Shown piece after piece: positions 32,276 to 43,517 of a DNA stretch of 60,734 nt. Source of the DNA: Perkinsus olseni (lineage: Eukaryota > Perkinsozoa > Perkinsida). The position numbers and the translations under genes are program-made. Position 1 is the stretch's first letter. Each line of letters starts with the position of its first letter. The notes under the pieces were generated by a model. That model was not told the origin of the DNA. It saw only the letters and a program-made list of their open reading frames with translations, and made no database searches. Location: contig JABANN010000152.1 of the NCBI GenBank assembly GCA_013115125.1, positions 1-60,734 of the forward strand, given 5' to 3'.

Positions 32276-33763
32276 CTACGATGAATCTCTTAGGAGCTCA
32301 TATGCATATGATCGTCGTAAAATTAAAGATACCGTAGTTACAACGACGATTCCGCAAACGAAAAGAGACGCTTCATTCGTCAGCCCGCTTATCGCAGGCC
32401 AGTAGAGTGGATGATTAGAGATCCTCAAGCCGCAAATCATCTGTGTTAAACAATTATACACACCGAAACACGTGGCGAAAGCGATACCACGACACCATTT
32501 GTCCACTTTCTCTGATATCCAACCAGTAGTCGCCAGTTTATGCCCTACAAGTAGCATTAATGGAGCGCGGAAGCACAACATCAAGACCGGTATAATCGAT
32601 AGACGGGACATCCACAGCATTGTATGTATTTTACCCGGTAAGGGCTCATAAGGCACGCCGGGAGGATAAATCGGAACAGAAGGCTCAATGCCCCCTCTAA
32701 TCCCCCAGATAATATATTGCACGGCGAAACAAACAATAACAGGTGCGTAAGGCGCAGAAATGATTCGCAGCGACGCACCAGCAAACAGCCACTCTGGGAG
32801 GTGTTTTCCTTCGCCTTCGCCTAACCACAGTCTTTTGACGACGGCTGCAAACTCTGCCTCAGAACCATAAAAATCAGTTATGAGCTGCTTGAGATCGGAA
32901 TAATCCGCCAATGATGAGCACTTGGCTTTGTGAACGCTGAAACACTTCACTCTAGAACAGAACTTCTGCCACTCTTCACCGCAAACGAAGGCGCCACGAC
33001 CTATCAGAAAGCTCGATGCCAAGCTCAAAGTGAATCCAATATGCTCGCTGTAGCCGCAAAATTCTGTAACGCCCGAAATAAGGATACTGAAGAACTGCAG
33101 GAGCATTAGCGATACGCAGAGCTTGAGGTGGTCCAGATTGACCAAGATCACATCATCTTCATCATGTGTCTGCAGGAAGACGGCCAACTCGTAGACGCAC
33201 CACAGGCGGTCAAGGTAATCAGGCGACCAGAGTATGAGCAGCTTGTCTGATGCACGCAGGTAGTCGGCCAACTTCGATATACCATAGGACTTGGCGGTGG
33301 GGTCCTTCTGTGGTATACAGCATTTATCAAGAAATACCATCGTGTTGCGATGTTTGAATAACGGGATAATGAATAGGGCAACCAGAAATGATACAAAGCC
33401 AAAGACTAAGATGATTACTTTGGTGGTTGTGAAAGCAGAGCTGAAAGAATGTGAGAAAGAGGCTCCCACGACAGATGAGATTAAGGATATCATGTAAGCT
33501 GACGTCGAACTACAGCAGAAACAAAGGGCCGCCTGTTTCCAAAGGCCGTCAGCAGACCATGAATGGCTTAAGAATAAATTGACGGAGCTGACCGGCACCG
33601 AGGAGAGGAATGCATCTTCATGGCTCTCGGAGTCACGGAGGAAGGATCGATCCAACATGATGGTAGATAAGCGGCAGCCTCGGAGACGCGTATCTCCACG
33701 AACCCTCTGGGAGCCCAAAGACGGTCTAGAGCGATCCGCCGCGAGCGGTATGCGTGTTGTCAT
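32276..33763 (-). CDS. Membrane protein with split TIR-like domain (copy 2)
   Basis: An intronless frame of 495 aa with a true ATG at 33763. It is collinear with copy 1 and keeps FLSHSW (64-69), MVFLDKCCIPQKDPTAKSYG and RLWCVYELAVF with Glu192 at the same position. The two copies are almost identical at DNA level across the central TIR part (33131-33402 against 30039-30310) but strongly diverged in the first hydrophobic insert and in the C-terminal helices. That pattern suggests selection or gene conversion on the TIR core. C-terminal helices include VLMLCFRAPLMLLVGHKLAT. Function as for copy 1, by inference. Confidence 0.65.
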   Translation of the reverse strand: MTTRIPLAADRSRPSLGSQRVRGDTRLRGCRLSTIMLDRSFLRDSESHEDAFLSSVPVSSVNLFLSHSWSADGLWKQAALCFCCSSTSAYMISLISSVVGASFSHSFSSAFTTTKVIILVFGFVSFLVALFIIPLFKHRNTMVFLDKCCIPQKDPTAKSYGISKLADYLRASDKLLILWSPDYLDRLWCVYELAVFLQTHDEDDVILVNLDHLKLCVSLMLLQFFSILISGVTEFCGYSEHIGFTLSLASSFLIGRGAFVCGEEWQKFCSRVKCFSVHKAKCSSLADYSDLKQLITDFYGSEAEFAAVVKRLWLGEGEGKHLPEWLFAGASLRIISAPYAPVIVCFAVQYIIWGIRGGIEPSVPIYPPGVPYEPLPGKIHTMLWMSRLSIIPVLMLCFRAPLMLLVGHKLATTGWISEKVDKWCRGIAFATCFGVYNCLTQMICGLRISNHPLYWPAISGLTNEASLFVCGIVVVTTVSLILRRSYAYELLRDSS

Positions 33764-35866
33764 CTTTAGTTGGAAACCGATTCCTGGAGGACACTGCTCG
33801 ATTCAACCTACAAAACCATCGCCGATCGTAGCCCGCGATTCGTATCTATTGCCATACAAAAGCTGCCACCGAGAGTCAATTGCTGGTCCCCATATTTCGA
33901 GCATGTGGGTACGTGATGTAGCACGGGAGAGACCCGATACCCTCAACTCGCGGTTTCCGCGCAATGCAACCGCGCGGATAACTACTCTGCATCACTTGGT
34001 TGCTAAGCTGGCTCGACCAGCTTCCCATAGCGCTTGGAAAACTGGTATAGATCATAAACGCTGGGGTCCGGCCGAGGCGTCACGACTTGAGAATCTCGTG
34101 ACGTGACGAAGCAGCCAACGCGGCGACGCCAAACTCCTCCCGTAACGAAGCATAGCGTTGCTAGTGAGGGGTTCCACAAAAGGTAGAGAAGACACCGTTT
34201 CACTTCTGATAGCCCGATGAGAAAGCCCCCACTGGCGACTGGTCGTACGTGAACGATGTATTCGCTAAGATTTGCGTACGGTTAGCTGCGGAACGCGCGA
34301 ACAGACGTGTTGGGGGGCGGGATCCACTGTGGCTAGGCTTGAGCTCGTCAGTTCCTATGCGCTTAATCATTATCAGTAGAGAGCTGCTGATTACGCTATG
34401 AGTGCCCGGTAGGAGCATCGTTCCAGTAGATCTCTCCTAACTGCTGAGCTACTCGATCGTCGTCGCGCTAAGCTAGCAGTGAGCACGCGAAGGCATTGCC
34501 CATCACACGCTAATCACAAATCGTGTATCCGCACACAGCTAGTCCTATTCGAGAGTGTTCTAGGCCCCCATGCGGTGGAAAAGGAGCAGAAGGATACCAC
34601 GCCAAACCAAGTCGTCGCTTTAGGATAACGCGGTGTACGGTCCTTCCCTGGCTGGCAGGGAAGAACGACCGCTCAGTATTCGGGCTTCATCGTTGTTTCC
34701 CGTGACGCCGACTGCGCCATGCGCATAGCGGTGGCGGCGATGATGATCGTCATGGTCCACTAAACAAGCTCCTCCGGGATGGAAAAATATCGCTCATTGG
34801 ATTCTCACGGCGAATTCAGCCGATTCTATACCGGTGATCTAACTAAGACTTCGTAGCCTCACTGAGCCTCACTTCCGTGAGTGTGGGACCACAGCGGTTC
34901 TCTCACAAGGACTACGGTCGCGTTGTTGAAGTCTGGTGCTCACAACTCCCTGGACAAGCGGATCCTTCGAATTTCTGGTCGTCGAAGTTCTTTGCTTCGT
35001 CCAAATCAAGAGAAGCACCCCTACAGTGGTATTTTCGCAAACGGATCAGCAACTAGCATGATCGCCGTCTTTACTGAGACCCAAACCCGAACCAATGCAG
35101 CACTACAGGCCGTTGCACTGGATAGGGTGCACCAGGCCAGAGGATCGTCGTGTGCCACCATTCATCGCATAACTCCCGACAGGCTGGCTATGGCCGGGCG
35201 CGAACTTCTCAAAAAAGGAAGAAGTGAAGAGATTTCTTAGTGAGAACCGCGGTGAATTCGGTGGGTTATAGAAGGAAAGTCTACTGCCTTTTGGTAAAGC
35301 GGCTCCGCATCTTAGCCCATGGGAGCTCACTAACCCGAGCCTAGGATCACCCACTCCAATCTATCGGTTCGAGTATAGTTCCATCCGCATCGATAGCGTG
35401 CGAGACGCCGCCGAGAATACTCATGCTTTCGTTCCCACAGTGAGTGCGAGGACTCGGTGATGTCTCAGGGACGGGCAGCCCTCTGAGGTAGCGGGCTGCA
35501 ACTCCGCAGCCCAGGCCGCGGGAAAGGCAACCGCACTGCCTTCCGATGATATATTGCCCAATGGTAAGCCAGTGGATTCTTGGGAATCCTTGATTCTTCT
35601 TAAGCTTCCACATTCAAGTAGCAGCCGAGGGCAATTGATGGAGCCGCCGCAGCTGATCACGGGTGCTGTTCCTCGGTAAGGGATTGCCGATAGCGGCTCT
35701 TTATCGGTGAACACGAAGGAGGGCAGGGGTTCGGAAACATCATCAGAAACAAGTCATGTGCCGATAAGACAAACGACGCGGAAGTGCCCCAGTAGGACGT
35801 CACGATGGACAGTATCGATATTCAGAGTACTGAGAGTGAGCTGTGGTAGCTCAGGCATCAACCGAG
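33764..35866. other. Gene-poor region, probably old repeats
   Basis: Scattered frames on both strands (34881-35240 plus, 35347-35613 minus) show no domain. A segment near 34660-34740 is weakly similar to 19580-19720 (shared GCGCATAG and flanking words), suggesting an old shared repeat. Confidence 0.3.
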
Positions 35867-36265
35867 TCAGCGTGCAACGCAACTGAGGAGAGCAACCATC
35901 TCAAGACAGAGGAGAGGACTCCTCGAAGTCACCTCATTTTCCGATCGCTCTGGTCTTGTGGAGTTAATGAAAGCTAGTTTACGTGGGTGTTTGACGCCAT
36001 CTGACCGAACTTCAGGTGGCTCTGTGGCGTGGATGAAAATCTGATTCCCAACAGAGGACCATGTGACCAACAGCCGGTAGCATTCACCTCGCAAAGCGAT
36101 AAGATGCAGGTGATTGCCTGTAGCTCCTGGAGACGCAGACTTTCCAATCCGCCATGTACCTGGTAGTGCCTTCGATGAAGTGTTGCATACATACAACGCG
36201 ACTACCCCAGAGCTGATCCACAGCATCAAAGCCGTTATGAGGTCGTTAGAGACGTGATAAGTCAC
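35867..36265 (-). CDS. Hypothetical protein with N-terminal hydrophobic segment
   Basis: 132 codons. The first ~30 residues (DLITALMLWISSGVVALYVC) could be a signal peptide or anchor. The rest (GTWRIGKSASPGATGNHLHL...) is unrecognised. No intron is needed. Called only because a plausible secretion signal heads an uninterrupted frame; it may be chance. Confidence 0.3.
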   Translation of the reverse strand: MTYHVSNDLITALMLWISSGVVALYVCNTSSKALPGTWRIGKSASPGATGNHLHLIALRGECYRLLVTWSSVGNQIFIHATEPPEVRSDGVKHPRKLAFINSTRPERSENEVTSRSPLLCLEMVALLSCVAR

Positions 36266-36302
36266 AAGCCTCTGATTGGACGACCAGCTCGGCGGCGGGA
36301 AG

Positions 36303-39244
36303 TCAACTCCACTCTGAGCAGGATGATGATAATCTAACCACTCCCGTCATTGACGGGAGTGACGGGTTGACGGGCCGGTGGTCATTGGTGGTTGACGGGC
36401 CGTCAACCACCACCAGGAGACGCACCCTCTCTGCAGCAGCTTGTGTCTCGGCTAGGAGCCCTGGTGGCACCCATTCCTCGATGGCGCTTGGCGGTCGTGG
36501 CCGGGTGGCTATGACGGTCTGAGATCTGCTCGACATCCGCCTCTCTCCGGGGCTGCCTACCTGCAAGTCAGGGTCGGTCCTGGTGATGAAACGAGGTGGG
36601 TCGTAAACCTCGAGAAGGTCGTCCTTAGATGGCAGCGGCGTGGGTTGATTTTGAACATCATAGACAGCTAAGGATTGCGCAATGTGTTCTACCGGCCGTA
36701 CATTTGGTATGTTCCTACTTGGGACGTATCGTCCTCCCTCAGCCTCCCTCAGGTCCCGGAGGACATCCAGTTGCCCCATCGAACGAGCCATCACCACCTG
36801 CCCGACAGCCACCACCCGCAGGGCTCGACGGATAGCCGAGTCCACCGCGTTGTCAGGGGTGCTCGGGACGGTATTTGGATGGCAGCGGCATTGCCCTCTG
36901 ACCTCACCGCCGTCATCATCATCGAATGGTTCAGCACCTACCGACTCCCTGAAGAAGAGAGGAGTTGAAGGTCTCGGTAGCCCCGCATGACTATACCGGG
37001 TCTGATAGTTCCCCTGCTGCCACCGCTCGTCCTGTTGATGCCAGACCAACTTGGGGACCATCGGCGCTCGGACCATCTTACCTTTCCGAGCAGCGCCAAC
37101 CTGTAACGAATGTCATTCACTATGTACCCCTCCACGATCTGCTATTGCCTTGTAACTCGAGTAAAATTTTTCAACTACCCTAACCGCGCGGGGGTCATAG
37201 TCGTACTCGGTAACTCTATCAGCCGCCTTCGTGCAGGAGCAGTGTCCCGTACCTAACAGGGACCGTGCAAGGGTAGAGGCCCTTTAACTCACATAAGGCA
37301 GAGGCGGAGATGTGCTGCATCGCCAGGACCAGGACGACAGCACTGAGCTGAGGCATGTTCATTTGACACAAGCGTTCCATAGTGAGCTCTCTATCACAGA
37401 AGGACCTGATGACATCTGACACCAGTCCTGCACTACCAATGACCTACCTCAAAGCCAATCCACATTCATTGTGGGTCGAGAAGTTACCAAGGGAGGCGAC
37501 TATCTGGGCGACATCATCAGCACTGGAGACGGACGAGGTTAGAGCCTGATAAGGGTTGTGATACGAAACCAAGGCGGCAGCAGCAGCCGACCACCTTGAA
37601 GGTCAATCTGTGTGCCATGGCAGGGTCTATCTCATTATAGTTCTCCGCAACACTGTGGAAGGAGCGGATTGTCGAGCGCGTGTCATCGTCATCATCACTA
37701 TCGCTAGCCTCGGTTGAAGTATCGTCGGCTCCTGGACGTTGTACCCCAGAAGATAGCCTGATTAACGACCATCAGGCATGACCCGGTCGGCCACAACAAG
37801 ATCGAGGCACCTCATGGTGAGTATACGATTCAGCGCCATGTTCCCGTATTCAGCATTAGCTGCGACTTGTAGCACGCGTGCGCACTCAGAATCTGATACA
37901 GCAGTTATCCGAGGTCTCACAGACCGAACGGCAGCCGAGGTACCATCTATGGCAGTGTGACCATGATTATCGAGCAACAGAGCGTAGCCAAGTTGAAGGA
38001 CTTTTTCGTGTATGGGGGCCGGCCAGGTACCACTGAACGTCTCGAGTATGTCAACAACCTGAGAAGGAGATGTACCCTCGCCGGCGAGCGGTCGCTCTCA
38101 GCAGGCTTGTCAGGCTCGCTGGCCGGATCAGGCCTGAGTCCGTCCACCCTCGATCAATTCCACCGCAATACTTCGAATCGTTCTTGTGGCTCAGTATGAG
38201 TGTGACTCAAGTTAGGTCGAGGATGTTAGGGAGATATTGAAAAAGGTAGCGTCCCAACAGGGCTAGCGCCTCTACAGCCTAAGGGTGGTCTCGGATGGGC
38301 TGCTGAGCCCTAAAAATGGAATGAACGGAATGAACAGGCTCAGCAAAACGATCAGCTTCCGAAGATCGTTTCTAAGGTCCGCCAATGAGGCTTCAGTAAA
38401 GTTCCATTCCCGCGAGGTGAGACATTCGCCGATCAGCCTACTAGCTGATCGGCCATTGATGGTAACCGTTAGTAGACGATTGGATACCCCCCCATCTCAC
38501 CATCGACTTGGATACTCTCCCATCGCACATACGCTGGTAGAGTCGGTCACCGAGTCGCTGTAGAACCTTCTGGAGGCCTTGCCCTTCAACAGCCCCGGCA
38601 ACAGCGGCGACTCGTACGAGCATTCGGGCCACACCACAAAGCTCAGAAGTGGACATGAGAACCAGTCCTTGAGTTCTGTTGGGATCCTGCATTTGATATC
38701 GTCGCCATGCTGCTCCGTACAACCCAGAGGCAGCCGAAGGGAACCCCTCCACGTGAAGGGCTATCAGCCTCAGAGAGTCCCCCTTGAGTTCCTCAAGCCT
38801 GATCTGCCCAACGACCCGCCCAAGCTCCTCAGCGTAGCCGTAGCATGATAGATACTGAATAAAGCTCCTTTGCTGGTCTGGGGTCAAGCCGGCAGTCTCG
38901 CGGGCGACGGTCGAAGCTAGACGGTCGTCACAGAGGGCAATAGTAGCGCTTCCAGACTCCATCATATCTCTGACGATGGTCAGCCTCTCTGATGGTGTCA
39001 GCGTCTTCTCTTCGACAACCCGTCGACCGATGTGCCTCCACACCCAGTCTGGTGCCTGGTAGACATCCCGACGGTTATAAAGAGTATTGGCTAGGCGTAA
39101 AGTGTGGGGCCACAGGCCACCCTCGATGTACTGTTGGAGGAGGCTGTCCCACTCCGTTACAGGCTGGCCACGTAGGGTGCGGTGTATCGGGGCTGACGAG
39201 GTGAACCATCGCCGATGATTCCAGCAAGAGTAGCGACCGAACAT
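36303..39244 (-). CDS. Predicted mitochondrial helical-repeat protein, multi-exon
   Basis: From the ATG at 39244 the protein opens with MFGRYSCWNHRRWFTSSAP, a typical mitochondrial presequence. About 240 helical residues follow (LLQQYIEGGLWPHTLRLANT, FIQYLSCYGYAEELGRVVG), with PPR-like helix pairs. Further blocks that look coding on the same strand are VDILETFSGTWPAPIHEKV, LGYALLLDNHGHTAIDGTSA and ALNRILTMRCLDLVVADRV near 38080-37765, and a Pro-rich end in 37076-36303. Exon joins between 38440 and 37080 were not resolved, so it may be one gene or two. Sense with the two other helical proteins in the window (13.5 and 16.7 kb). Possible role in mitochondrial RNA handling, inferred only. Confidence 0.45.
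36339..36412. repeat. Two odd palindromes (11- and 13-bp arms) near a gene end
   Basis: CACTCCCGTCA-T-TGACGGGAGTG at 36339-36361 and TGGTGGTTGACGG-G-CCGTCAACCACCA at 36386-36412. Both are perfect with a single-base centre, as in the 18.9-21.0 kb cluster. Confidence 0.85.
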
Positions 39245-39455
39245 GGTAAATGGTCTAATGAAACATCTCTAAGAGGACCCTTCCTCAGCATCCAGATACA
39301 GCCTTCGCTCGTGAGTAATTCCGATTCGACCATAATGAGCCCCCTTGGTCATGTCACCGCAGCGCTCCAATGTGCAACTGAGCAGCAGCAGCAGCCCCTC
39401 TACTAGCAAACACAACACGTAGTCCTGATGGACCTTATCATCATCATCATCATCA

Positions 39456-39880
39456 TCATCGACGCATCGAACGACGCTTGCGAAGTCTGTTGTCACCTGA
39501 GCAAGCAAGGTTCCAATCATCATCACGAGCACGTACGGGCGTTGCCTGATCTTTGTGGAGGCTGAGTAGGGGCCCCGGCGTGATTCCCCTCATGAGCTGC
39601 CGACTGATGTTGTTCTTGCGGACGCCGCATTGTGGCCGGTGGAGGAGCTGTGGGAATCCGCGTCGATACAGAAACTTTGACTCCGCCGCCAGGCTGTGGG
39701 GTGGCGGTTCGAACTCTGAATAGATGACAGTCGGATGGCCCCCTCGTCGTTATGAGGTTGTACACTGTAAAGTTGTCGCAATACTGGCACTTGAGGATCT
39801 CCTCAACGGCCGTCGAGGACTGATTCTCGTCCAGGGAGGGCTCATGTGCCGCTGCGACGTGCGACCTGACACTTCCTCAT
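39456..39880 (-). CDS. Small basic-tailed protein of unknown family
   Basis: Not recognised. ATG at 39880 gives MRKCQ. A 42-nt intron then leads to SSTAVEEILKCQYCDNFTVY, which has a CxxC-like pair. A Pro/Gln-rich stretch follows (PTAPPPATMRRPQEQHQ). A second intron (about 39506-39547) gives the basic end NRLRKRRSMRR and a stop inside a (GAT)n run. The basic tail suggests a nuclear or nucleic-acid-binding role; this is a guess. If the second intron is not used, the frame ends a few codons later at SGNARTCS. Confidence 0.4.
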
Positions 39881-40072
39881 TCAACGTGAAGGAAGGATAG
39901 CCTGTCTACCCCTGACGATTATCAAAAAAGTTGAAAAGCGTCTCCCCTTGAGGGGTGTGCTGCTCCTTCTGAGTGAGGTAAGGTCTCCACGGGAGATGAT
40001 TCGAAGTGATGTCAGTACAACAATCAGGTATAGAATTCATCACCAAACCTGACCATGGGATACTAGTCATCG

Positions 40073-40091
40073 ACCGTCGATGATCGACGGT
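40073..40091. repeat. Odd palindrome, 9-bp arms
   Basis: ACCGTCGAT-G-ATCGACGGT, perfect, one-base centre. Confidence 0.8.
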
Positions 40092-40202
40092 ATCCAGGAT
40101 AAGCCACAGTTTGAGGCTCTCTTGCCGATGATGCAATAAATCGATAGTATGTTGTCGTTGCTGAAGAATTGAAGCTGCTAACTAGTCCACAGTAGCCGCG
40201 CC

Positions 40203-40530
40203 TCACCCGATGTGGCCGAATGTGACCCATTCGACCACCCGGTTACCTTCTGGTTGTTTCTCCTCTATTTCCCTCTTTTTCCGTCGTATCGCTGGTGGAG
40301 CGTCGGGGTCACCTTTCCGCTTCTTCTCGGCTTCGGCGAAATACTGAGTTATCCCAAATGATAGGACTGAACGGATGAGGGATCGACTGAGTAGCGAAGA
40401 GGACAGCCTACCGGCGAGTATGTTGGCGAGGATGAGCCAATCATCAGAACGGCGGAGGTAGGGTGATAGGACGCTGCGAGGAGGCGGACTGTCACCACCA
40501 CCATCACCTGGAGAGACTAGTAACACTCAT
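40203..40530 (-). CDS. Small hypothetical protein (97 aa)
   Basis: Two exons joined by a 34-nt intron (40474-40507) give 98 codons in frame from the ATG at 40530. The product begins MSVTSLSSVLSPYLRRSDDW, continues with an amphipathic helical part (ILANILAGRLSSSLLSRSL) and a charged linker (EAEKKRKGD), and ends EWVTFGHIG. No family is recognised. The N-terminus could target mitochondria. It lies head-to-tail with ORC1 on the same strand. Confidence 0.5.
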
Positions 40531-40855
40531 CCCTACCACAACCGCCGCCTACCTGTCGATGCTGCAGCCACACAGCACGGTGTTATCACCAACAGTAGCA
40601 GCAGAAGGTGTGCACTATGAAGTGGACGGCAGTTAGTTGAGGACAACATTAGTAGGCCCTAGGACGGCCATAGAAGTACTGACGAACAGCGGTAGTTCGG
40701 CCATCCCAGGTAGTTCACACACCCTTCAACGGGTATTGTTGTTTTTCGGAAGCAGGTTGAGAAGAGTGATGTCCATGACGTACCCTACTCGCCACTCGAG
40801 AACACAACAGGCATTATGGATTAGACTTGCAGTTAGCATGAAAAGGATGCTGCCA
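40531..40855. other. Intergenic region
   Basis: Nothing recognised. Short spacer between ORC1 (minus) and the 97-aa gene. Confidence 0.4.
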
Positions 40856-43262
40856 TCAGACCAGCAGTAGACGCTTCGCTAAATCATTATTATCAACCCG
40901 CTGCTTCAATGCGTATTCGACATCAGCCCTGTCAATATACCCACTTAGCGACACTATCTGACAAAGAACGAAGATGCAACCGAGTAGGGCGAAAGATGGT
41001 AGGCAGCAGTAGACGGACTGTGAGGGCTCCTGGTTCATCTTCAGCACACTGCCGCAAGCGCGCATCACGACGACGCTTCTCTGTGACCGATCCAACTGCC
41101 GTACCTGCCATGAGAAGCACAAGCAGCAGGGGGGTTAATGGGAAACTCACGAGTCCTTTGTTTATCGGCAGTTGAAAGTAAATCCTTATTCTTCCTTTGA
41201 GTGACCATCTGGAGATCATCTTCCACCCCGTCTCCCGTGTCCTGAGGCAGCGGCGTCGAGACGAAAGAGGAACGCTAGACGGACACTCGACCACCTTATC
41301 ATCTTCAAGACGGTCCCTCAAGTACAAGGAATTCTTCATAACAGTAAAGAGGTTGATGATGCCCCAGTTGTCGAGCTTCACGGCAATCAGCTCGAAGTCT
41401 CGAAAAGGCATCACGTAGCCTCCTGGGTACTCGTTGTAGCCCTCCGGCGGGTGATGATAAGAGAGAGCGTTCATCTTCTCGTATACCGCATGTAGGGTGA
41501 TGGACTGAGGAAAGAGATGAATACCTCGAGATGGACACCCCCATCCTCCGTACCTGTGGATTCTTCTGAGCCCGCAAGAGCATGATGAATGCCAGCATAA
41601 ATCGGAAGTGGAAGGTGTGCAAAGACGCCACTTTGTCGACCAGAACGCTCGAGAACGTGTCGCTCTGGGCGGCATTTATCTCAGCTGGGGTAACCTGAGA
41701 GCATCCTTAAACGCATGAGTCAACCTTAGATACTCCTGTCACCTTGCATCCCTTCTTTCGCAACTCAATCGCTCGCCGGCATATGTGAAGTGCCTTACGG
41801 ATATCTCCAGAGACCGATGCCACTCGCATGGCGCACAGCTTTATAGCGTTGCTGAGGTGCCGCCCTCCTTGCGTCCACGGAAGGGACCCTACCTCTCGAA
41901 GACAGCCTCCCCTCCACACTCCTCCATACGACGACGGATTATCTCAGCGATCTGGTCACTTGAGTAGGGGCTGAAGTTCAGCCGACCGAACCCGAGCTAA
42001 CAAGAAGAAGCATGTCTCGCGAAAGAGATAACCATCTGCATACCCTAGATGCCACCCGAGGAATCATCCGCTCCGGCAAGTCCATGGTGTTGGCGATTGC
42101 CACAACCGCAAGCTTTGATGTGGGTAGAGTTGGCCAGTCGAAGAGGCAGTAGAGGACCTTCTGCTGCTTCGTCACCAGATAGTCCAACTCATCAATAACA
42201 ACAACACTGAGCAGAAAAGTGCAACCCGTGGGATTCGAACCCGGCTCGAAGTACGACTCACAGAACTGGCTCCTCAGGATTGCCTTTCCGCATGTAAGCG
42301 TCCAGCTTGTCGTAGGCCACCGCCGCCGAGACCTTAGCAGGCCCGATCTCCAGGGCCGTGTAGAGCTCCCTTATGCAGGGCACCCCTGCATCACATCACC
42401 TTCCACCCGCTTACTTGAAAACGCCTTGAGGAGTAGCCAGGCGGAAGGCGTTAACGTATGCGAACTTGAATGCGGGCACTTGTCGCTTATCCATCTTCGA
42501 CTTCAACTCGCCCACTACACCCATCACGGTCGCCGTCTTCCCTACCAACCACTTTAATATCAAACGCTGACAAAGGATACGCATTACCCGTGCCCGGCAT
42601 TCCGGAGATGTAAAGAACATTCCCCGCCCCTCCGGTGTTGACAGCTTCCCACAGAAAACCGTAAACTCTTCGTCGTTCATCATCCCGACAGGGTAGGGCC
42701 TGAGAGGAAAAGGTGATAGAAAGAGTCCCACCCTTCTGAGACACCCGACTTCGGGAATGTTCGACAGCTGCAGTTTCTCAGCGAATTCCACCGCCGCCTT
42801 TTGGAGGTGTACTTCCTCGTCATCTGATGAGAAAGATCTGGTATCAACGACCGCCAACTCCTACCCAGGCTCCTGGTAGAGGGAGAAGCAACGCTGTCAT
42901 CTCTGAGTGCCTCATCATCCTCGGCGGGGCGCTTCCTGAATACGTGAAACATCGCATCGCTAGAGGTGTGAGGATGTAAGGCCATCGGCCAGAAAGGCAA
43001 TGGTGGCTGACAGGCAACTCACCTCGACGATGCCTTCCGTCTTCCCGGTGTCCGCTTGGTAGTTGGCCGTTGTGACGGTACCGATGAGGAGGGCGACGAA
43101 GGAGATGAAGGTTCGTGGGGGAAAGAGGTCCTGGAGGGGTCATCCTCAATCGAGGGAACGGAGGTTCAATTACCCGCTCATTTGGTTCAGCACCCTCAAG
43201 CGAGAGCTACGCCGTGTTGGGGGAACTGCTGCTGCCGCTGCTGCTGATCGACATGAGGACAT
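40856..43262 (-). CDS. ORC1: Origin recognition complex subunit 1 (ORC1/CDC6 family)
   Basis: A multi-exon AAA+ protein. It begins MSSCRSAAAAAAVPP with a disordered basic and Ser/Pro-rich region. LPCRDDERRR is followed by Walker A, YISGMPGTGKTATV, split by an intron inside the codon for Gly. FKFAYVNAFRLATP, Walker B VVVIDELDYL, sensor 1 VVAIANTMDLPERM and sensor 2 region ASVSGDIRKALHICRRA are all typical of ORC1. The C-terminal winged helix ends VEYALKQRVDNNDLAKRLLL. Introns mostly 30-60 nt; one join near 41890 was not resolved. It binds origins and loads MCM with CDC6. No BAH domain was seen. The intron just before Walker B (42207-42261) holds tRNA-like sequence. Confidence 0.9.
42207..42261 (-). 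repeat. tRNA T-arm-like sequence in ORC1 intron (sense)
   Basis: This 55-nt intron, read in the sense of the gene, contains GAGCCGGGTTCGAATCCCAC with an exact B box GGTTCGAATCC. Splicing joins NPEEPVL to VVVIDELDYL in frame. Unlike the CFAP45 copies it lies in the gene's own orientation. Confidence 0.6.
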
Positions 43263-43275
43263 TCACGAGTACTGC

Positions 43276-43420
43276 GGGCATCAGCGAATGAGTAACGGCA
43301 AAATCGTCATCCCTGGGACTAGAACCCGCAACCATCCACTCTGTAGGCGGGCCCTCTTCCGAGAAGCCACAGGCGATGCACCATCGATCCCGGGTCCTGG
43401 ATATGCCGATCACCTGACGC
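43276..43420 (-). repeat. tRNA-like sequence upstream of ORC1 (5' intron)
   Basis: The minus strand carries TGTGGCTTCTCGGAAGAGG (D-arm-like), a middle arm and GGTTGCGGGTTCTAGTCCC (T-arm-like, B box one base off) in tRNA-like spacing. GT at the 5' side and CCCGCAG at the 3' side suggest an intron in the ORC1 leader. Confidence 0.5.
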
Positions 43421-43517
43421 AAGAATACCCCGCTAAACCTTCCGGTAAGCGTCAACACTAGCTGTAGCTGGTATCGGAAACCATGACAGTGTCAATAATG
43501 CCAATTAATAATAACAA

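Noticed and set aside
39708-39720. GGTTCGAACTC as another tRNA B box
   Set aside because: It fails the last two consensus positions and lies within the likely coding part of the small basic-tailed gene.
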